A stretch of DNA of 64,000 nt from Dechloromonas denitrificans (GTDB lineage: Bacteria > Pseudomonadota > Gammaproteobacteria > Burkholderiales > Rhodocyclaceae), in the NCBI RefSeq assembly GCF_001551835.1, contig NZ_LODL01000013.1:155978-219977 (forward strand), given 5' to 3'. The position numbers and the translations under genes are program-made. Under the pieces are notes generated by a model that saw only the letters and a program-made list of their open reading frames with translations, ran no database searches and had not been told where the DNA came from. Positions 9,038-17,600 of this stretch are shown here, piece after piece; within the stretch, counting starts at the first letter, position 1, and every line of letters begins with the position of its first letter.

Positions 9038-10873
9038 TCAGCGACTGGGGGCGACATTGAAGGGCTGGGCTTCATTCGGTTGCCGGAAGAAGCCATCGCT
9101 CGGCAGGAGACCGCGCATGCCGGCGTAGTCGCCGTCAAGGCTGGCATCCTTGATCACCACCGGGCGCAGGAAGATGACCAGTTCCGACTTCCTGGCCGCG
9201 TTGTCACGCTTGGTGACCAATTCACCGGCCAGCGGGATCTGACCAAGAATGGGAATGCGGCCGGTGTTGTAATTGACGCTGTCTTCCATCAGTCCGCCGA
9301 GAACGGCGATGTCGCCGCTGGCGACGCGCATGACGGACTCGATTTCCCGGGTCCGGATCTGCGGCACGAAGTTCTGGACGCCGGCTGCCTTGTTGGACGG
9401 ATTGGGGTCTTCCTTCCAGTCGGAGACACTGGAAATGGTCGGCCGGATATTCAGGATCACGTTCTGCGTATCGCTGATCTGGGCGGTCACCGACATCACC
9501 AGGCCGACCGAAACTGACTGCGGCGTGGTCGTCACGGCGGTCGTGGTGCCGACGTTGGCCGAGGTCGTGGTGTCCGACTTGACGTTGAAATAGACGATGT
9601 TCTCGACTACCTTGAGCAGGGCCGTCTGGTTGTTGAGTACGGAGAGGCGCGGGCTGGACAGCACTTTTGCGGTGCCGAAGGATTGCAGGACGTCGACCGC
9701 GGCAATCAGGTTGAGGGGCTTGTCGAGTTGCTGGAAGACCAGATTGAAGGCCGTATTGGCGGTGTCGATGACGCTGCCGCTGGCCGGGCGGGTGACCGAA
9801 AAGCCGGTGCCGTCCGATTTGAAGCGGCTCCAGTCGATGCCCTGCTTGTAGCCGTCGGAGAGTTCGACCTCGACGATGGTCGCTTCGATCAGCACCTGGC
9901 GCCGGGCAGCATGCACGACGCGATCGAGGAATTCCTGGATCTTGTCGTGCTGGCGTTGCGTGGCGCGCACGGTGATGACGCCGCTCTCGGCGTTCATGAT
10001 CACCGAGGCCGCCTCGCGGAAGGTGTTGCGGCGGACGATCGAGTTGCCGACCGCCTGGCTGGAAGAGCCTGGCGTCGGATTGCTTTGCAGCGCATTGGCG
10101 ATGGCTTGGGCAGCGCGCAGGCCGCTGCCTTGCGGCAGGGCGGCGGCACCGGTGGCGTTTTGCGCCGAGCTCTGTTCGACGACGGTTTCGCTGGAGCCTT
10201 CCGGCAGGATCTTGTCCGTTTCGCGCAGGATGTCCTTGATGTTCTTTTCCAGCGATTCCCAGAACTGGTTCTTGGAAGCGTTTTCGATCCGGGTATTGGA
10301 GATGTTGCCGGCCGCGCCGCTGCCGGCCGTGCTGCCGGCGCTACCGCTGCCGGTTCCGGTGCCACCGGTGCCGGTAGCGATCTGGGTGTTGGTCGACACG
10401 GTGCCGGTGACATTGCGCGACATGTTCACGTAGTCGACCTTGTAGTGCTTGAGGAACGGGGAGTCCGGCATTACCGCCAGATTCGGGCCGTCCAGTTCGA
10501 AGCGCATGTCGACCTGCTTGGCAATCCGGGTCAACAGTTGCGGCAGCGTCTGGTCGATGGCGTTCAGCGTGACGGTGCCGCTGATGCCAGGATGGATATC
10601 GACATTGACCTTGGCGTCGCGGGACAGTGCAAACAACAAGTCGCGGACCTGGACATTGTTGACGACGACGCTGTAAGTCTCGGCTTTGGGGGTGGCGCGT
10701 GGCTTGGGAAAGGCCAGCGACTGCTGGACGGGGGGCGGAATATCGCTATTACTGCGGGGCGCGGCGGCCGTTTCCGAACTGAGATGCCCTTTCAGCGGTT
10801 CGCGGGGAACCGGGGCGGCGCAAGCTGCCAGCAGCAAGCAGAGAAACGATCCCTGGATAAAGCCGACTTTCAT
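9038..10873 (-). CDS. mshL: MshL, outer-membrane secretin of the MSHA-type pilus
   Basis: This is a 611-residue secretin (PilQ/GspD superfamily) forming the outer-membrane pilus channel. I start it at the ATG at 10873 because this gives a lipoprotein signal with the lipobox LLAACAAP (Cys near residue 18). The longer frame from 10936 adds an implausible leader. After a Pro-rich segment come an STN/N0-like domain (about 70-145), a Ser/Gly/Thr low-complexity stretch (about 155-190), an N1-type domain and the C-terminal secretin domain (VLIEATIVEVELSDGYKQGI, then VPQIRTREIESVMRV and GGLMEDS). It is 105 bp downstream of mshM in the same operon. Confidence 0.9.
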   Translation of the reverse strand: MKVGFIQGSFLCLLLAACAAPVPREPLKGHLSSETAAAPRSNSDIPPPVQQSLAFPKPRATPKAETYSVVVNNVQVRDLLFALSRDAKVNVDIHPGISGTVTLNAIDQTLPQLLTRIAKQVDMRFELDGPNLAVMPDSPFLKHYKVDYVNMSRNVTGTVSTNTQIATGTGGTGTGSGSAGSTAGSGAAGNISNTRIENASKNQFWESLEKNIKDILRETDKILPEGSSETVVEQSSAQNATGAAALPQGSGLRAAQAIANALQSNPTPGSSSQAVGNSIVRRNTFREAASVIMNAESGVITVRATQRQHDKIQEFLDRVVHAARRQVLIEATIVEVELSDGYKQGIDWSRFKSDGTGFSVTRPASGSVIDTANTAFNLVFQQLDKPLNLIAAVDVLQSFGTAKVLSSPRLSVLNNQTALLKVVENIVYFNVKSDTTTSANVGTTTAVTTTPQSVSVGLVMSVTAQISDTQNVILNIRPTISSVSDWKEDPNPSNKAAGVQNFVPQIRTREIESVMRVASGDIAVLGGLMEDSVNYNTGRIPILGQIPLAGELVTKRDNAARKSELVIFLRPVVIKDASLDGDYAGMRGLLPSDGFFRQPNEAQPFNVAPSR

Positions 10874-10978
10874 CGGACGTCGCCTTGTTTCAACAAGATA
10901 TTCACTGTTTTCAATATGTTCGAACGATCCTAGCACGTAAGTTAGGAACTCGTCATGGTTTGTGGCGGCTCGTGACGG

Positions 10979-12334
10979 CTAGTGAAGTTTGCTGACCTGA
11001 CGTGGGAATGGCTGGGCTGCCCGGATGTTTTCCGGCAGGGTCTGCATCGCTGCCGCCGCTTCTTCGCGACTCGGATAGTCGCCGTAGATGACGCCAACCC
11101 GGTCGCGTCCGGAGAGGTTGGAGCGATAGGCGCGAATTGCCTCCGGTTCCAGGGCTTTGGTGGCTCGGGCCAGGAAGCCTTCGATCTCGCCGGTGCTTTG
11201 CGCATCAGTCGCCAGCAGTTGGATAAAGTAATGGTTGCGCGGAACTTCGGCAATCCAGCGCTCGTATTGGGCAAAGTGCTGGCGGGTCAGTGGGCCGAAG
11301 CGAACGTTTTCAGCTGGTTTTTGCTCATTTTGGCTGGTTGACCGCAGGACCGGGGCTGGCGTGGCGGGGGGGGCGGCCACCGGCGGATTTACCTGGCTTG
11401 GCGGCAACGTTTCGGTGCGCATCAGCAGGCCGATGACCAGCAGCCCGGTTAGCGTCGCGGCGCCGGCCCCAGCCAGGCCCCAGGCCAGCGGTTTCAGATT
11501 GGCCGGTTTCTTCGGCTGCAGTGGGGAGAAGCGCGCATCCTGCGCGGCGGTGTTGACCTCGCCGGTGTCGACCTGGTGCCGGCTGGCCGAGTAGGCAGCG
11601 AGCAGTGCCTTGTCGGCGAGGATGTTGATGCGTCGGGAGAGACCTTCGGAGAGCCGGGCAATCAGCTCGATGGCGGCGCCGGTAAACGGGTTGGGGCCGT
11701 GGTAGCCGGCGGTGCGCAGGCGAAACTCGATATAACCGGCGACTTCGGCGGCTTTGAGCGGGGCCAGGTTGAAGTGCTGGGTAATGCGCTCGCGCAACTG
11801 GCGCATGTCGGTGGCAGCCAGCCGTTCATCCAGTTCAGGTTGGGCGAAAAGGGCAATCTGCAGCAGCTTGGCGGCCTTCGATTCGAGGTTGGAGAGCAGG
11901 CGGATTTCTTCCAGCGACTCGGCCGGCATGGCATGGGCTTCGTCGATCAGGATGACGACGCGCTTGCCGGCGGCGTAGCGTTCGATCAGCGCGTCCTGCA
12001 GGGCGCGGGTCAGCGAATGCGTCGCCTTGCCATCGGTGGGAATGCCCAGTTCGTCGGCGATGGCGCCGAGGATTTCGCTGCGCGACAGCGAGGGATTGGC
12101 CAGATAAAGCGTTTCAACGTTTTCCGGCAGCCTTTCGAGCAGCATCCGGCACAGCATGGTCTTGCCGCTGCCGACCTCGCCGGTCACCTTGACGATGCCT
12201 TCATCCTGGGTAATGGCGTAGACCAATGCCTCGAGGGTTGGACCGCGATTGGCGCCGGTGAAGAAAAAGTCGGTATGTGGCGTGATGCGAAACGGCGGCT
12301 CACGCAGTCCGAAATGTTCCAGGTAAAGGCTCAT
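10979..12334 (-). CDS. mshM: MshM, AAA ATPase with C-terminal SPOR-like domain (ExeA/GspA type)
   Basis: This 451-residue protein has an N-terminal AAA domain (Walker A GEVGSGKTML near 44-53, Walker B VVILIDEAHAMP near 127-138) that starts MSLYLEHFGLREPPF, the hallmark of ExeA/MshM proteins. A membrane helix (about 283-305) and a Pro/Ala linker precede a C-terminal SPOR-like domain (about 362-440, HYFIQLLATD and RVGVIYGDYPSREEA), predicted to touch peptidoglycan. ExeA-type proteins help to insert secretins through the cell wall. The start overlaps the upstream regulator stop by ATGA. A run of eight C on the coding strand lies in the linker. Confidence 0.88.
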   Translation of the reverse strand: MSLYLEHFGLREPPFRITPHTDFFFTGANRGPTLEALVYAITQDEGIVKVTGEVGSGKTMLCRMLLERLPENVETLYLANPSLSRSEILGAIADELGIPTDGKATHSLTRALQDALIERYAAGKRVVILIDEAHAMPAESLEEIRLLSNLESKAAKLLQIALFAQPELDERLAATDMRQLRERITQHFNLAPLKAAEVAGYIEFRLRTAGYHGPNPFTGAAIELIARLSEGLSRRINILADKALLAAYSASRHQVDTGEVNTAAQDARFSPLQPKKPANLKPLAWGLAGAGAATLTGLLVIGLLMRTETLPPSQVNPPVAAPPATPAPVLRSTSQNEQKPAENVRFGPLTRQHFAQYERWIAEVPRNHYFIQLLATDAQSTGEIEGFLARATKALEPEAIRAYRSNLSGRDRVGVIYGDYPSREEAAAAMQTLPENIRAAQPFPRQVSKLH

Positions 12335-13776
12335 CGGCGATTCCAGCTTTGCATGCGGTTGTAGAGTGTGGTGCGGTTGATGCCGAGACGGCGGGCCGCC
12401 TGGCTCATATTGCCACTGGACAGCTCCAGTGCGGCCTCGATGTAGCTGCGTTCCCAGAGTTCCAGCGTGGCATCGAGGCTGATGCTGGCGTTTTTGCTCA
12501 AGTGGTCGATGGCGGCTTTCCGCGTTTGTTCAAGATCGTTGGCAATCAGTCCGGCTGTCGCCGCCGGGCTGTTCTCATTGGCGAGTTCGCCAAGATCGAA
12601 CTCGGCCAGCAGTTGTTCCTTGCTTACTGTCTGGCCGGCATGGCGAGCGGTGAGGCGAATGACAATGTTGCGCAATTCGCGGACATTGCCTGGAAATGCG
12701 TAGTCCAGCCAGAGTGCTTCGGCCGCCGGGTCGAGTTGAAAGGGAGGGCGCTGGGCCTGGTGGGCAAAGGTGTTGCGAAAATGCGACAGTAGCAGGAGGC
12801 GATCCGGGCCCATTTCGCGCAATGGCGGCACGTTGACCGTGAAGACCGAAAGCCGGTGGTAGAGGTCGGCCCGAAAGCGTCCGGCTCTGACCTCCTGGCG
12901 GAGGTCGCGGTTGGTGGCGGCGATGATGCGGGCGGTCGAAATCCGACTTTGTGTTTCGCCGACCCGTTGATACTCGCCGTTTTCCAGCACGCGCAGCAGC
13001 TTGGGCTGTAGATCGAGCGGCAACTCGCCGATTTCATCGAGGAACAGCGTGCCGCTGTCGGCATCCTCGAAATAGCCGCTCTTGCTTGCCGTGGCACCGG
13101 TGAAGGCGCCACGGGCATAGCCGAACAGTGTCGGTTCGAGCAGGGTTGGCGAGATGGCGGCGCAGTTCAGTGCAAGAAAGGGCTTTTCCCTGCGCTCGGT
13201 CATCCGGTGCAGGTAGTGACTGGCTGCGATGTCCTTGCCGCTCCCCGATTCGCCCTCGATCAATACCGGGAAAGCCAGGTTGGCGTACTGCCCGAGCTGC
13301 AGTTGCAGCCTTTGCATGGGCGGGCTTTCCCCGACCAGGCCGCTGGGCGGCTCCGCGCTTTGGGGTGGCGAAAAAGACAGCGACTGGCGCAGCAGCTTGG
13401 CCAGTCTGGCCGGGTCGCACGGTTTGCCGACAAACTCGACGGCGCCCAGGGTGCGCGCATGGCGAGCGTTATCGTCGTCATTTTGGCCAGAGAGGACAAT
13501 GATCTTCATTTCCGGCGCCAGGGCCAGCAATTCGCCGATCAGGGCGAAACCTTCGTCGGGGCGGTGCGGGAGCGGCGGCAGGCCAAGGTCGACCAGGGCC
13601 AGTTGCGGGATCTGCCGGAGTTGCCGGAGGAGGCTGCGGCAATGTGCTCTGGAGTGGCTGGTGACGACATCAAATTCCTGTGCGAAAGCAAAGCTCAGCG
13701 ACTCGCTGATCAGCGAGTCGTCGTCGACTATCAGCAGCAGCGGCTTGGCGACAGGCACAGGCACAGGCACAGGCAA
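12331..13776 (-). CDS. Sigma-54-dependent response regulator at the head of the MSHA operon
   Basis: This 481-residue NtrC-family activator has a receiver domain (about 12-125, with DDD near the N-terminus and the acceptor Asp in LVDLGLP), a central AAA+ domain with Walker A GESGSGKD and the sigma-54 contact loop GAFTGA, and a Fis-type helix-turn-helix at the C-terminus (MSQAARRLGINRTTLYNRM). The start appears to be TTG at 13776, preceded by GGAA. In-frame GTG codons at 13770, 13764 and 13758 are alternatives, because the first codons are a hexanucleotide repeat encoding PVPVPV. No cognate sensor kinase is adjacent. It probably controls the pilus genes or another sigma-54 promoter such as that of pilA. 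Confidence 0.88.
   Translation of the reverse strand: MPVPVPVPVAKPLLLIVDDDSLISESLSFAFAQEFDVVTSHSRAHCRSLLRQLRQIPQLALVDLGLPPLPHRPDEGFALIGELLALAPEMKIIVLSGQNDDDNARHARTLGAVEFVGKPCDPARLAKLLRQSLSFSPPQSAEPPSGLVGESPPMQRLQLQLGQYANLAFPVLIEGESGSGKDIAASHYLHRMTERREKPFLALNCAAISPTLLEPTLFGYARGAFTGATASKSGYFEDADSGTLFLDEIGELPLDLQPKLLRVLENGEYQRVGETQSRISTARIIAATNRDLRQEVRAGRFRADLYHRLSVFTVNVPPLREMGPDRLLLLSHFRNTFAHQAQRPPFQLDPAAEALWLDYAFPGNVRELRNIVIRLTARHAGQTVSKEQLLAEFDLGELANENSPAATAGLIANDLEQTRKAAIDHLSKNASISLDATLELWERSYIEAALELSSGNMSQAARRLGINRTTLYNRMQSWNRR
13749..13773 (-). repeat. Hexanucleotide microsatellite at the start of the MSHA regulator
   Basis: About four tandem copies of GGCACA (plus strand) encode the alternating Pro-Val start of the sigma-54 regulator. 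Each in-frame GTG is a potential start codon, so changes in copy number would keep the frame but could move the start relative to the ribosome-binding site. Confidence 0.7.
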
Positions 13777-13796
13777 TTTATTCCATGTGAAAGATT

Positions 13797-13808
13797 TGCT
13801 CGATTATA
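13797..13808 (-). promoter_or_regulatory. Candidate -10 element for the MSHA operon
   Basis: On the minus strand a perfect TATAAT (13808-13803) lies about 27 bp upstream of the regulator's TTG start, placing a transcript start near 13796. I see no good -35 box at 16-18 bp, so this is a weak or activator-assisted promoter candidate. Confidence 0.4.
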
Positions 13809-13841
13809 GCCTCGTCGCTTCCGGGCGACGGGCGCCGATTC

Positions 13842-13850
13842 TGTTAAAAT
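13842..13850 (+). promoter_or_regulatory. Candidate extended -10 promoter of the mla operon
   Basis: The sequence TGT-TAAAAT forms an extended -10 element 27 bp upstream of the mlaF TTG start. The same TGN-TAAAAT form followed by a GC-rich stretch occurs before hisG at 24030. No convincing -35 box is visible, as expected for extended -10 promoters. Confidence 0.5.
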
Positions 13851-13876
13851 CCGCCGACTTTTCCCGAGGAAACGCT

Positions 13877-14689
13877 TTGCCCGACGACATTCTGGTCGAT
13901 ATCGAGGACCTTCAATTCAATTACGACGGCCGGCCGGTGCTGCAAGGAATCAACATGAAGATCCCGCGCGGCAAGGTGGTCGCCATCATGGGCGGCTCCG
14001 GTTGTGGCAAGACCACATTGCTGCGCTGTATCGGTGGCCAGTTGCGGCCGACTGGCGGGCGGGTGCGCCTGGAAAAGCACCAGGTCTGTGAAATGTCGGA
14101 GGCCGAGTTGTATCGTCTGCGTCGCAAGATGGGGATGCTCTTCCAGTTCGGCGCCTTGTTCACCGATATGTCGGTTTTCGACAACGTCGCTTTCCCGTTG
14201 CGCGAACATACCGACATGTCGGAGGAAATGATCCGCGACCTGGTCTTGATGAAACTTGAGGCGGTCGGCTTGCGCGGGGCGCGCAAGCTAATGCCGGGCG
14301 AGCTTTCCGGCGGCATGGCCCGGCGCGTCGCCCTGGCGCGGGCGGTGGCGCTGGACCCGATGCTGGTCATGTACGACGAGCCGTTTACCGGCCTCGACCC
14401 GATCGCGCTGGGCGTGATCGGCCAGTTGATCCGCAAGTTGAATGACGCCCTCGGGGCAACCTCGATCATGGTCACGCACGATATCCACGAGTCCTTGCTG
14501 ATCGTCGATTACATCTATTTCCTGAACGGCGGTCGTGTTGTGGCGGAGGGGACGCCCGACGAAATACGCGCCTCGAAAGATCCTTTTGTGCATCAATTTG
14601 TCTATGCCGAGGTTGAAGGGCCGGTGCACTTCGACTATCCCGCACCCTCCGTCCGGCAGGAGTTGTTGGCTGGAGTGACACGTGTTTAA
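13877..14689 (+). CDS. mlaF: MlaF, ATPase of the phospholipid-transporting Mla ABC complex
   Basis: This 270-residue ABC ATPase has Walker A GGSGCGKTT, signature LSGGMARRVALAR and Walker B MLVMYDEPF. It powers MlaFEDB, which moves phospholipids between the inner membrane and periplasmic MlaC to keep the outer-membrane asymmetry. The start is the TTG at 13877, preceded by GAGGAAA at good spacing. The frame is open far upstream, but only antisense to the regulator. It opens the operon mlaF-E-D-A-C-B and overlaps mlaE by 8 bp. Confidence 0.93.
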   Translation: MPDDILVDIEDLQFNYDGRPVLQGINMKIPRGKVVAIMGGSGCGKTTLLRCIGGQLRPTGGRVRLEKHQVCEMSEAELYRLRRKMGMLFQFGALFTDMSVFDNVAFPLREHTDMSEEMIRDLVLMKLEAVGLRGARKLMPGELSGGMARRVALARAVALDPMLVMYDEPFTGLDPIALGVIGQLIRKLNDALGATSIMVTHDIHESLLIVDYIYFLNGGRVVAEGTPDEIRASKDPFVHQFVYAEVEGPVHFDYPAPSVRQELLAGVTRV

Positions 14690-15476
14690 CCCGGCTGCGT
14701 TGATTCGGAAACTGGGGCATGCAACGGTTGAGCGTATCTGGCGGCTGGGTTTCGCCGCGCGTTTCTTTGTTGCCATCCTGCAGCATTCGGGCACGTCTTT
14801 CCGCCGCCTGCCGCTGACCCTGCGCGAAATTTATTTCAGTGGCGTGTTGTCGCTGCTGATCATTCTCGTTTCCGGCCTGTTCGTCGGCCTGGTCTTGGGC
14901 TTGCAGGGCTTCGAGACGCTGCAGCGCTATGGCTCGACCGAGGCGCTCGGCGTCCTGGTGGCGCTGTCGCTGACCCGCGAACTCGGGCCGGTGGTGGCTG
15001 CCCTGCTCTTTGCCTCGCGCGCCGGTTCGTCGGTGACGGCCGAAATCGGTTTGATGAAGGCGACCGAACAACTGAAGGCGATGGACATGATGGCGGTCAA
15101 TCCGATTGCCCGGGTCGTGGCGCCGCGCTTCTGGGGCGGCGTGGTCGCGATGCCGCTGCTTGCCGCAATGTTCTCGGCGATGGGAGTGCTCGGTGGCTGG
15201 CTGATCGGCGTTGTCTTCATCGGTGTCGATGATGGTGCTTTCTGGTCGCAGATGCAGGCCGGCGTCGACTGGCGTTACGACGTCTGGAATGGCGTTATCA
15301 AGAGTTTTGTCTTTGGCATCGCGGTTTCGCTGATTGCTGTTTTCGAAGGTTACGATTCCGTGCCGACCGCCGAAGGCGTGTCGCGGGCGATTACTCGCAC
15401 CGTGGTCACTTCAGCGCTGACCATACTGGCACTTGATTTCGTTCTCACTTCCTTCATGTTCCGGGGAGCTTCATGA
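14682..15476 (+). CDS. mlaE: MlaE, permease of the Mla phospholipid transporter
   Basis: This 264-residue MlaE/YrbE-family permease uses GTG at 14682, overlapping the end of mlaF, with a GGAG ribosome site. It has several membrane helices and the conserved core segment LTRELGPVVAALLFASRAGSS plus the ATPase-contacting region EIGLMKATEQLKAMDMM. It pairs with MlaF and carries the MlaD hexamer. Its stop overlaps mlaD by ATGA. Length is usual for the family. Confidence 0.93.
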   Translation: MFNPAALIRKLGHATVERIWRLGFAARFFVAILQHSGTSFRRLPLTLREIYFSGVLSLLIILVSGLFVGLVLGLQGFETLQRYGSTEALGVLVALSLTRELGPVVAALLFASRAGSSVTAEIGLMKATEQLKAMDMMAVNPIARVVAPRFWGGVVAMPLLAAMFSAMGVLGGWLIGVVFIGVDDGAFWSQMQAGVDWRYDVWNGVIKSFVFGIAVSLIAVFEGYDSVPTAEGVSRAITRTVVTSALTILALDFVLTSFMFRGAS

Positions 15477-15943
15477 ACCGTACCGTCCTCGACCTCTGGG
15501 TCGGCTTTTTTGTCGCATTGGGTATCGCAGCTTTGTTGTTTTTGGCACTCAAGGTGGGCAACCTCTCGTCTGCGCACATGTCTGAGACTTACGTGCTGCA
15601 GGCCAAGTTTGATAACATCGGCGGGTTAAAAGTGCGCGGTCCGGTGAAGAGCGCTGGTGTCGTGGTCGGCCGGATTGCCGAGATCAAGTTTGACCCGGTG
15701 AGCTACGAGGCGGTGGTGACCCTGAATGTCGACGGTCGTTACCAGTTCCCGAAAGATACTTTCGCATCGATTTACACGGCGGGCTTGCTTGGTGAGCAAT
15801 ATGTCGGCCTTGACGTTGGGGGCGACGAAAAAATGTTGAAGGCCGGCGACACGATTGCCAAGACGCAATCTGCCGTCGTTCTCGAGAAAATGATCAGCCA
15901 GTTTCTTTTCAGCAAGGCAGCGGACGGACAGGATAAAAAATGA
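15473..15943 (+). CDS. mlaD: MlaD, membrane-anchored MCE-domain protein
   Basis: This is a 156-residue single-MCE protein. An N-terminal membrane helix (about 6-26, LWVGFFVALGIAALLFLAL) anchors it. The MCE domain (about 38-118, starting LQAKFDNIGGLKVRGPV and containing AGLLGEQYVGLD) forms the hexameric lipid pore of the Mla complex in known homologues. Its length matches other betaproteobacterial MlaD proteins. It overlaps both mlaE and mlaA by 4 bp, so the stoichiometric complex is translationally coupled. Confidence 0.93.
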   Translation: MNRTVLDLWVGFFVALGIAALLFLALKVGNLSSAHMSETYVLQAKFDNIGGLKVRGPVKSAGVVVGRIAEIKFDPVSYEAVVTLNVDGRYQFPKDTFASIYTAGLLGEQYVGLDVGGDEKMLKAGDTIAKTQSAVVLEKMISQFLFSKAADGQDKK

Positions 15944-16665
15944 CGTTGAAGCAAGGGGCTTGGGTGATGCGGGCATGCAGCAAATGGCTGGTTGGAGGAG
16001 GCGTGTTGCTGGCGTGTGCGGGCAGTGTTTTGGCCGAGGGCAATCCGCGTGACCCTTATGAGGGCTTCAATCGCAGCATGTTCGCAGTCAACGAAGTGGT
16101 GGATAAATATGCCGCCAAGCCGGTTGCCCAGGTTTATGACCACGTTGCTCCGCTGCCGGTAAAGGCCGGGTTTGGCAACTTCTTTGGCAATGTCGGCGAT
16201 CTGTGGATCGGTGCCAATAGCGCACTGCAGGGTAAGTTCGCTGATGCGGGAGTCGATGTCGGACGTTTGTTGATCAATTCGACAGTGGGCATTTTCGGAT
16301 TGTTCGATGTGGCCAGCGAATTGGGGCTGGAGAAGCATGAAGAGGATTTTGGCCAGACCATGGCGGTGTGGGGTGTCGGTGATGGCGGCTACCTGTTCTG
16401 GCCGGTAATCGGCCCACGTACCGCGCGCGATACCGCTGGCTGGGCTATTGATTCCTATGTCGATCCGGTATGGCGCGTGCGCCCGATTTCGACGCGCAAC
16501 AGTATGGTTGCCCTGCGTTTCGTCGATATTCGCGCCAGCCTGTTGCCGGCCGACAAGGTGGTCGAGGAAGCGGCGCTCGACAAGTATGCCTATATTCGCG
16601 ATGCTTACTTGCAGCGTCGTCGTAACCAGATTTTTGATGGCCGCCCGCCGCGGCTTGAAGATTGA
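15940..16665 (+). CDS. mlaA: MlaA (VacJ), outer-membrane lipoprotein of the Mla pathway
   Basis: This 241-residue VacJ/MlaA-family protein has a hydrophobic export signal ending in a possible lipobox (VLLACAGS). The family signatures NPRDPYEGFNRSMFAVNE, GNFFGNVGDLWIGAN and YLFWPVIGPRTARD are present. MlaA removes mislocalised phospholipids from the outer leaflet and hands them to MlaC. In E. coli mlaA lies apart from the other mla genes. Here it sits inside the operon between mlaD and mlaC. A second ATG at 15967 (MRACSKW) is an alternative start that would give a shorter signal sequence. Confidence 0.92.
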   Translation: MTLKQGAWVMRACSKWLVGGGVLLACAGSVLAEGNPRDPYEGFNRSMFAVNEVVDKYAAKPVAQVYDHVAPLPVKAGFGNFFGNVGDLWIGANSALQGKFADAGVDVGRLLINSTVGIFGLFDVASELGLEKHEEDFGQTMAVWGVGDGGYLFWPVIGPRTARDTAGWAIDSYVDPVWRVRPISTRNSMVALRFVDIRASLLPADKVVEEAALDKYAYIRDAYLQRRRNQIFDGRPPRLED

Positions 16666-16676
16666 TTGTTGGGAAA

Positions 16677-17306
16677 ATGATGATTAAACAGTTCTTTGCC
16701 GTTGTTTTTGCGGGTTCGCTGATTGCTTCTGTGCACGCACAGGAAGCGCCGGATGCCTTGGTGCAGCAGGTGACCGAGGAGGTGCTGGAGATTGTCCGCA
16801 AGGACAAGGATATCCAGGGCGGCAGCACGCAGAAGGTGATCGACCTGGTCGACAAGAAGGTGTTGCCGCACTTCAATTTTCCGCACATGACCGCGCTGGC
16901 CATGGGCAAGGACTGGAAAAAGGCGACGCCGCCACAGCAGCAAGCCTTGACGCATGAGTTCAAGACTTTGCTGGTTCGTACCTATGCCAATGCCTTGACT
17001 GGCTACAAGAACCAGAAAATCGTCTATAAGCCATTCAAGATGAATGCTGGTGAGACCGATGTGCTGGTGCGGACCGAAGTGCTGCAACCGGGGAGCAAGC
17101 CGGTGCAGCTCGATTACAGTCTGGAAAAGCTGGATGGCGGTTGGAAGGTTTACGACGTCGTGGTGGCCGGTATCAGTTTGGTTACCAATTATCGCGACCA
17201 GTTTGGCCAGGAAGTGCGTAACGGTGGGGTCGATGGTTTGATCGCCTCGATCAGCGCCAAGAACAAGTCGCTGGAAGCAAATCTCGCCAAGGCGGAAAAA
17301 AAATGA
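16677..17306 (+). CDS. mlaC: MlaC, periplasmic phospholipid shuttle
   Basis: This MlaC/Ttg2D-family protein has a clean signal peptide (MMIKQFFAVVFAGSLIASVHAQ). I choose the ATG at 16677 (209 residues) over the TTG at 16662, because TTGGGA precedes it and the signal peptide then begins correctly. The body shows the family pattern VLPHFNFPHMTALAMGKDWK and the C-terminal YDVVVAGISLVTNYRDQF. MlaC carries single phospholipids between MlaA and MlaFEDB. It overlaps mlaB by ATGA. Confidence 0.92.
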   Translation: MMIKQFFAVVFAGSLIASVHAQEAPDALVQQVTEEVLEIVRKDKDIQGGSTQKVIDLVDKKVLPHFNFPHMTALAMGKDWKKATPPQQQALTHEFKTLLVRTYANALTGYKNQKIVYKPFKMNAGETDVLVRTEVLQPGSKPVQLDYSLEKLDGGWKVYDVVVAGISLVTNYRDQFGQEVRNGGVDGLIASISAKNKSLEANLAKAEKK

Positions 17307-17584
17307 TCGAACAGGTGGCCGGGCACCTTGTTGTCAAGGTGCCTCTTGTCATGGCCAATGCGCGCGGCCTGCTTGAAGCAGGCCGTTCTGCTTTAATGGC
17401 AGGCGAGCAGGTCTTTGATTTTTCCGAAGTCAGCGAGGCTGATTCCTCAGCCATTGCTGTGATGCTCGGCTGGTTGCGGTCGGCCGAAGCCGCGCGGTCG
17501 ACCGTCAAGTTTGCCCATATTCCGGCGGGCGTGCGTTCGCTGGCCGAGTTGTACGGCGTTTCGGAGTTGCTGCCCCTCGCTTGA
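17303..17584 (+). CDS. mlaB: MlaB-like STAS-domain protein
   Basis: This 93-residue single STAS-domain protein ends the mla set. The conserved serine region of STAS domains is visible in FSEVSEADSSAIAVMLGW. In E. coli, MlaB binds MlaF and is needed for complex stability and activity. Its start overlaps the mlaC stop and the next ABC gene begins 16 bp later. Confidence 0.85.
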   Translation: MIEQVAGHLVVKVPLVMANARGLLEAGRSALMAGEQVFDFSEVSEADSSAIAVMLGWLRSAEAARSTVKFAHIPAGVRSLAELYGVSELLPLA

Positions 17585-17600
17585 GGTGGTATTCATCGCG

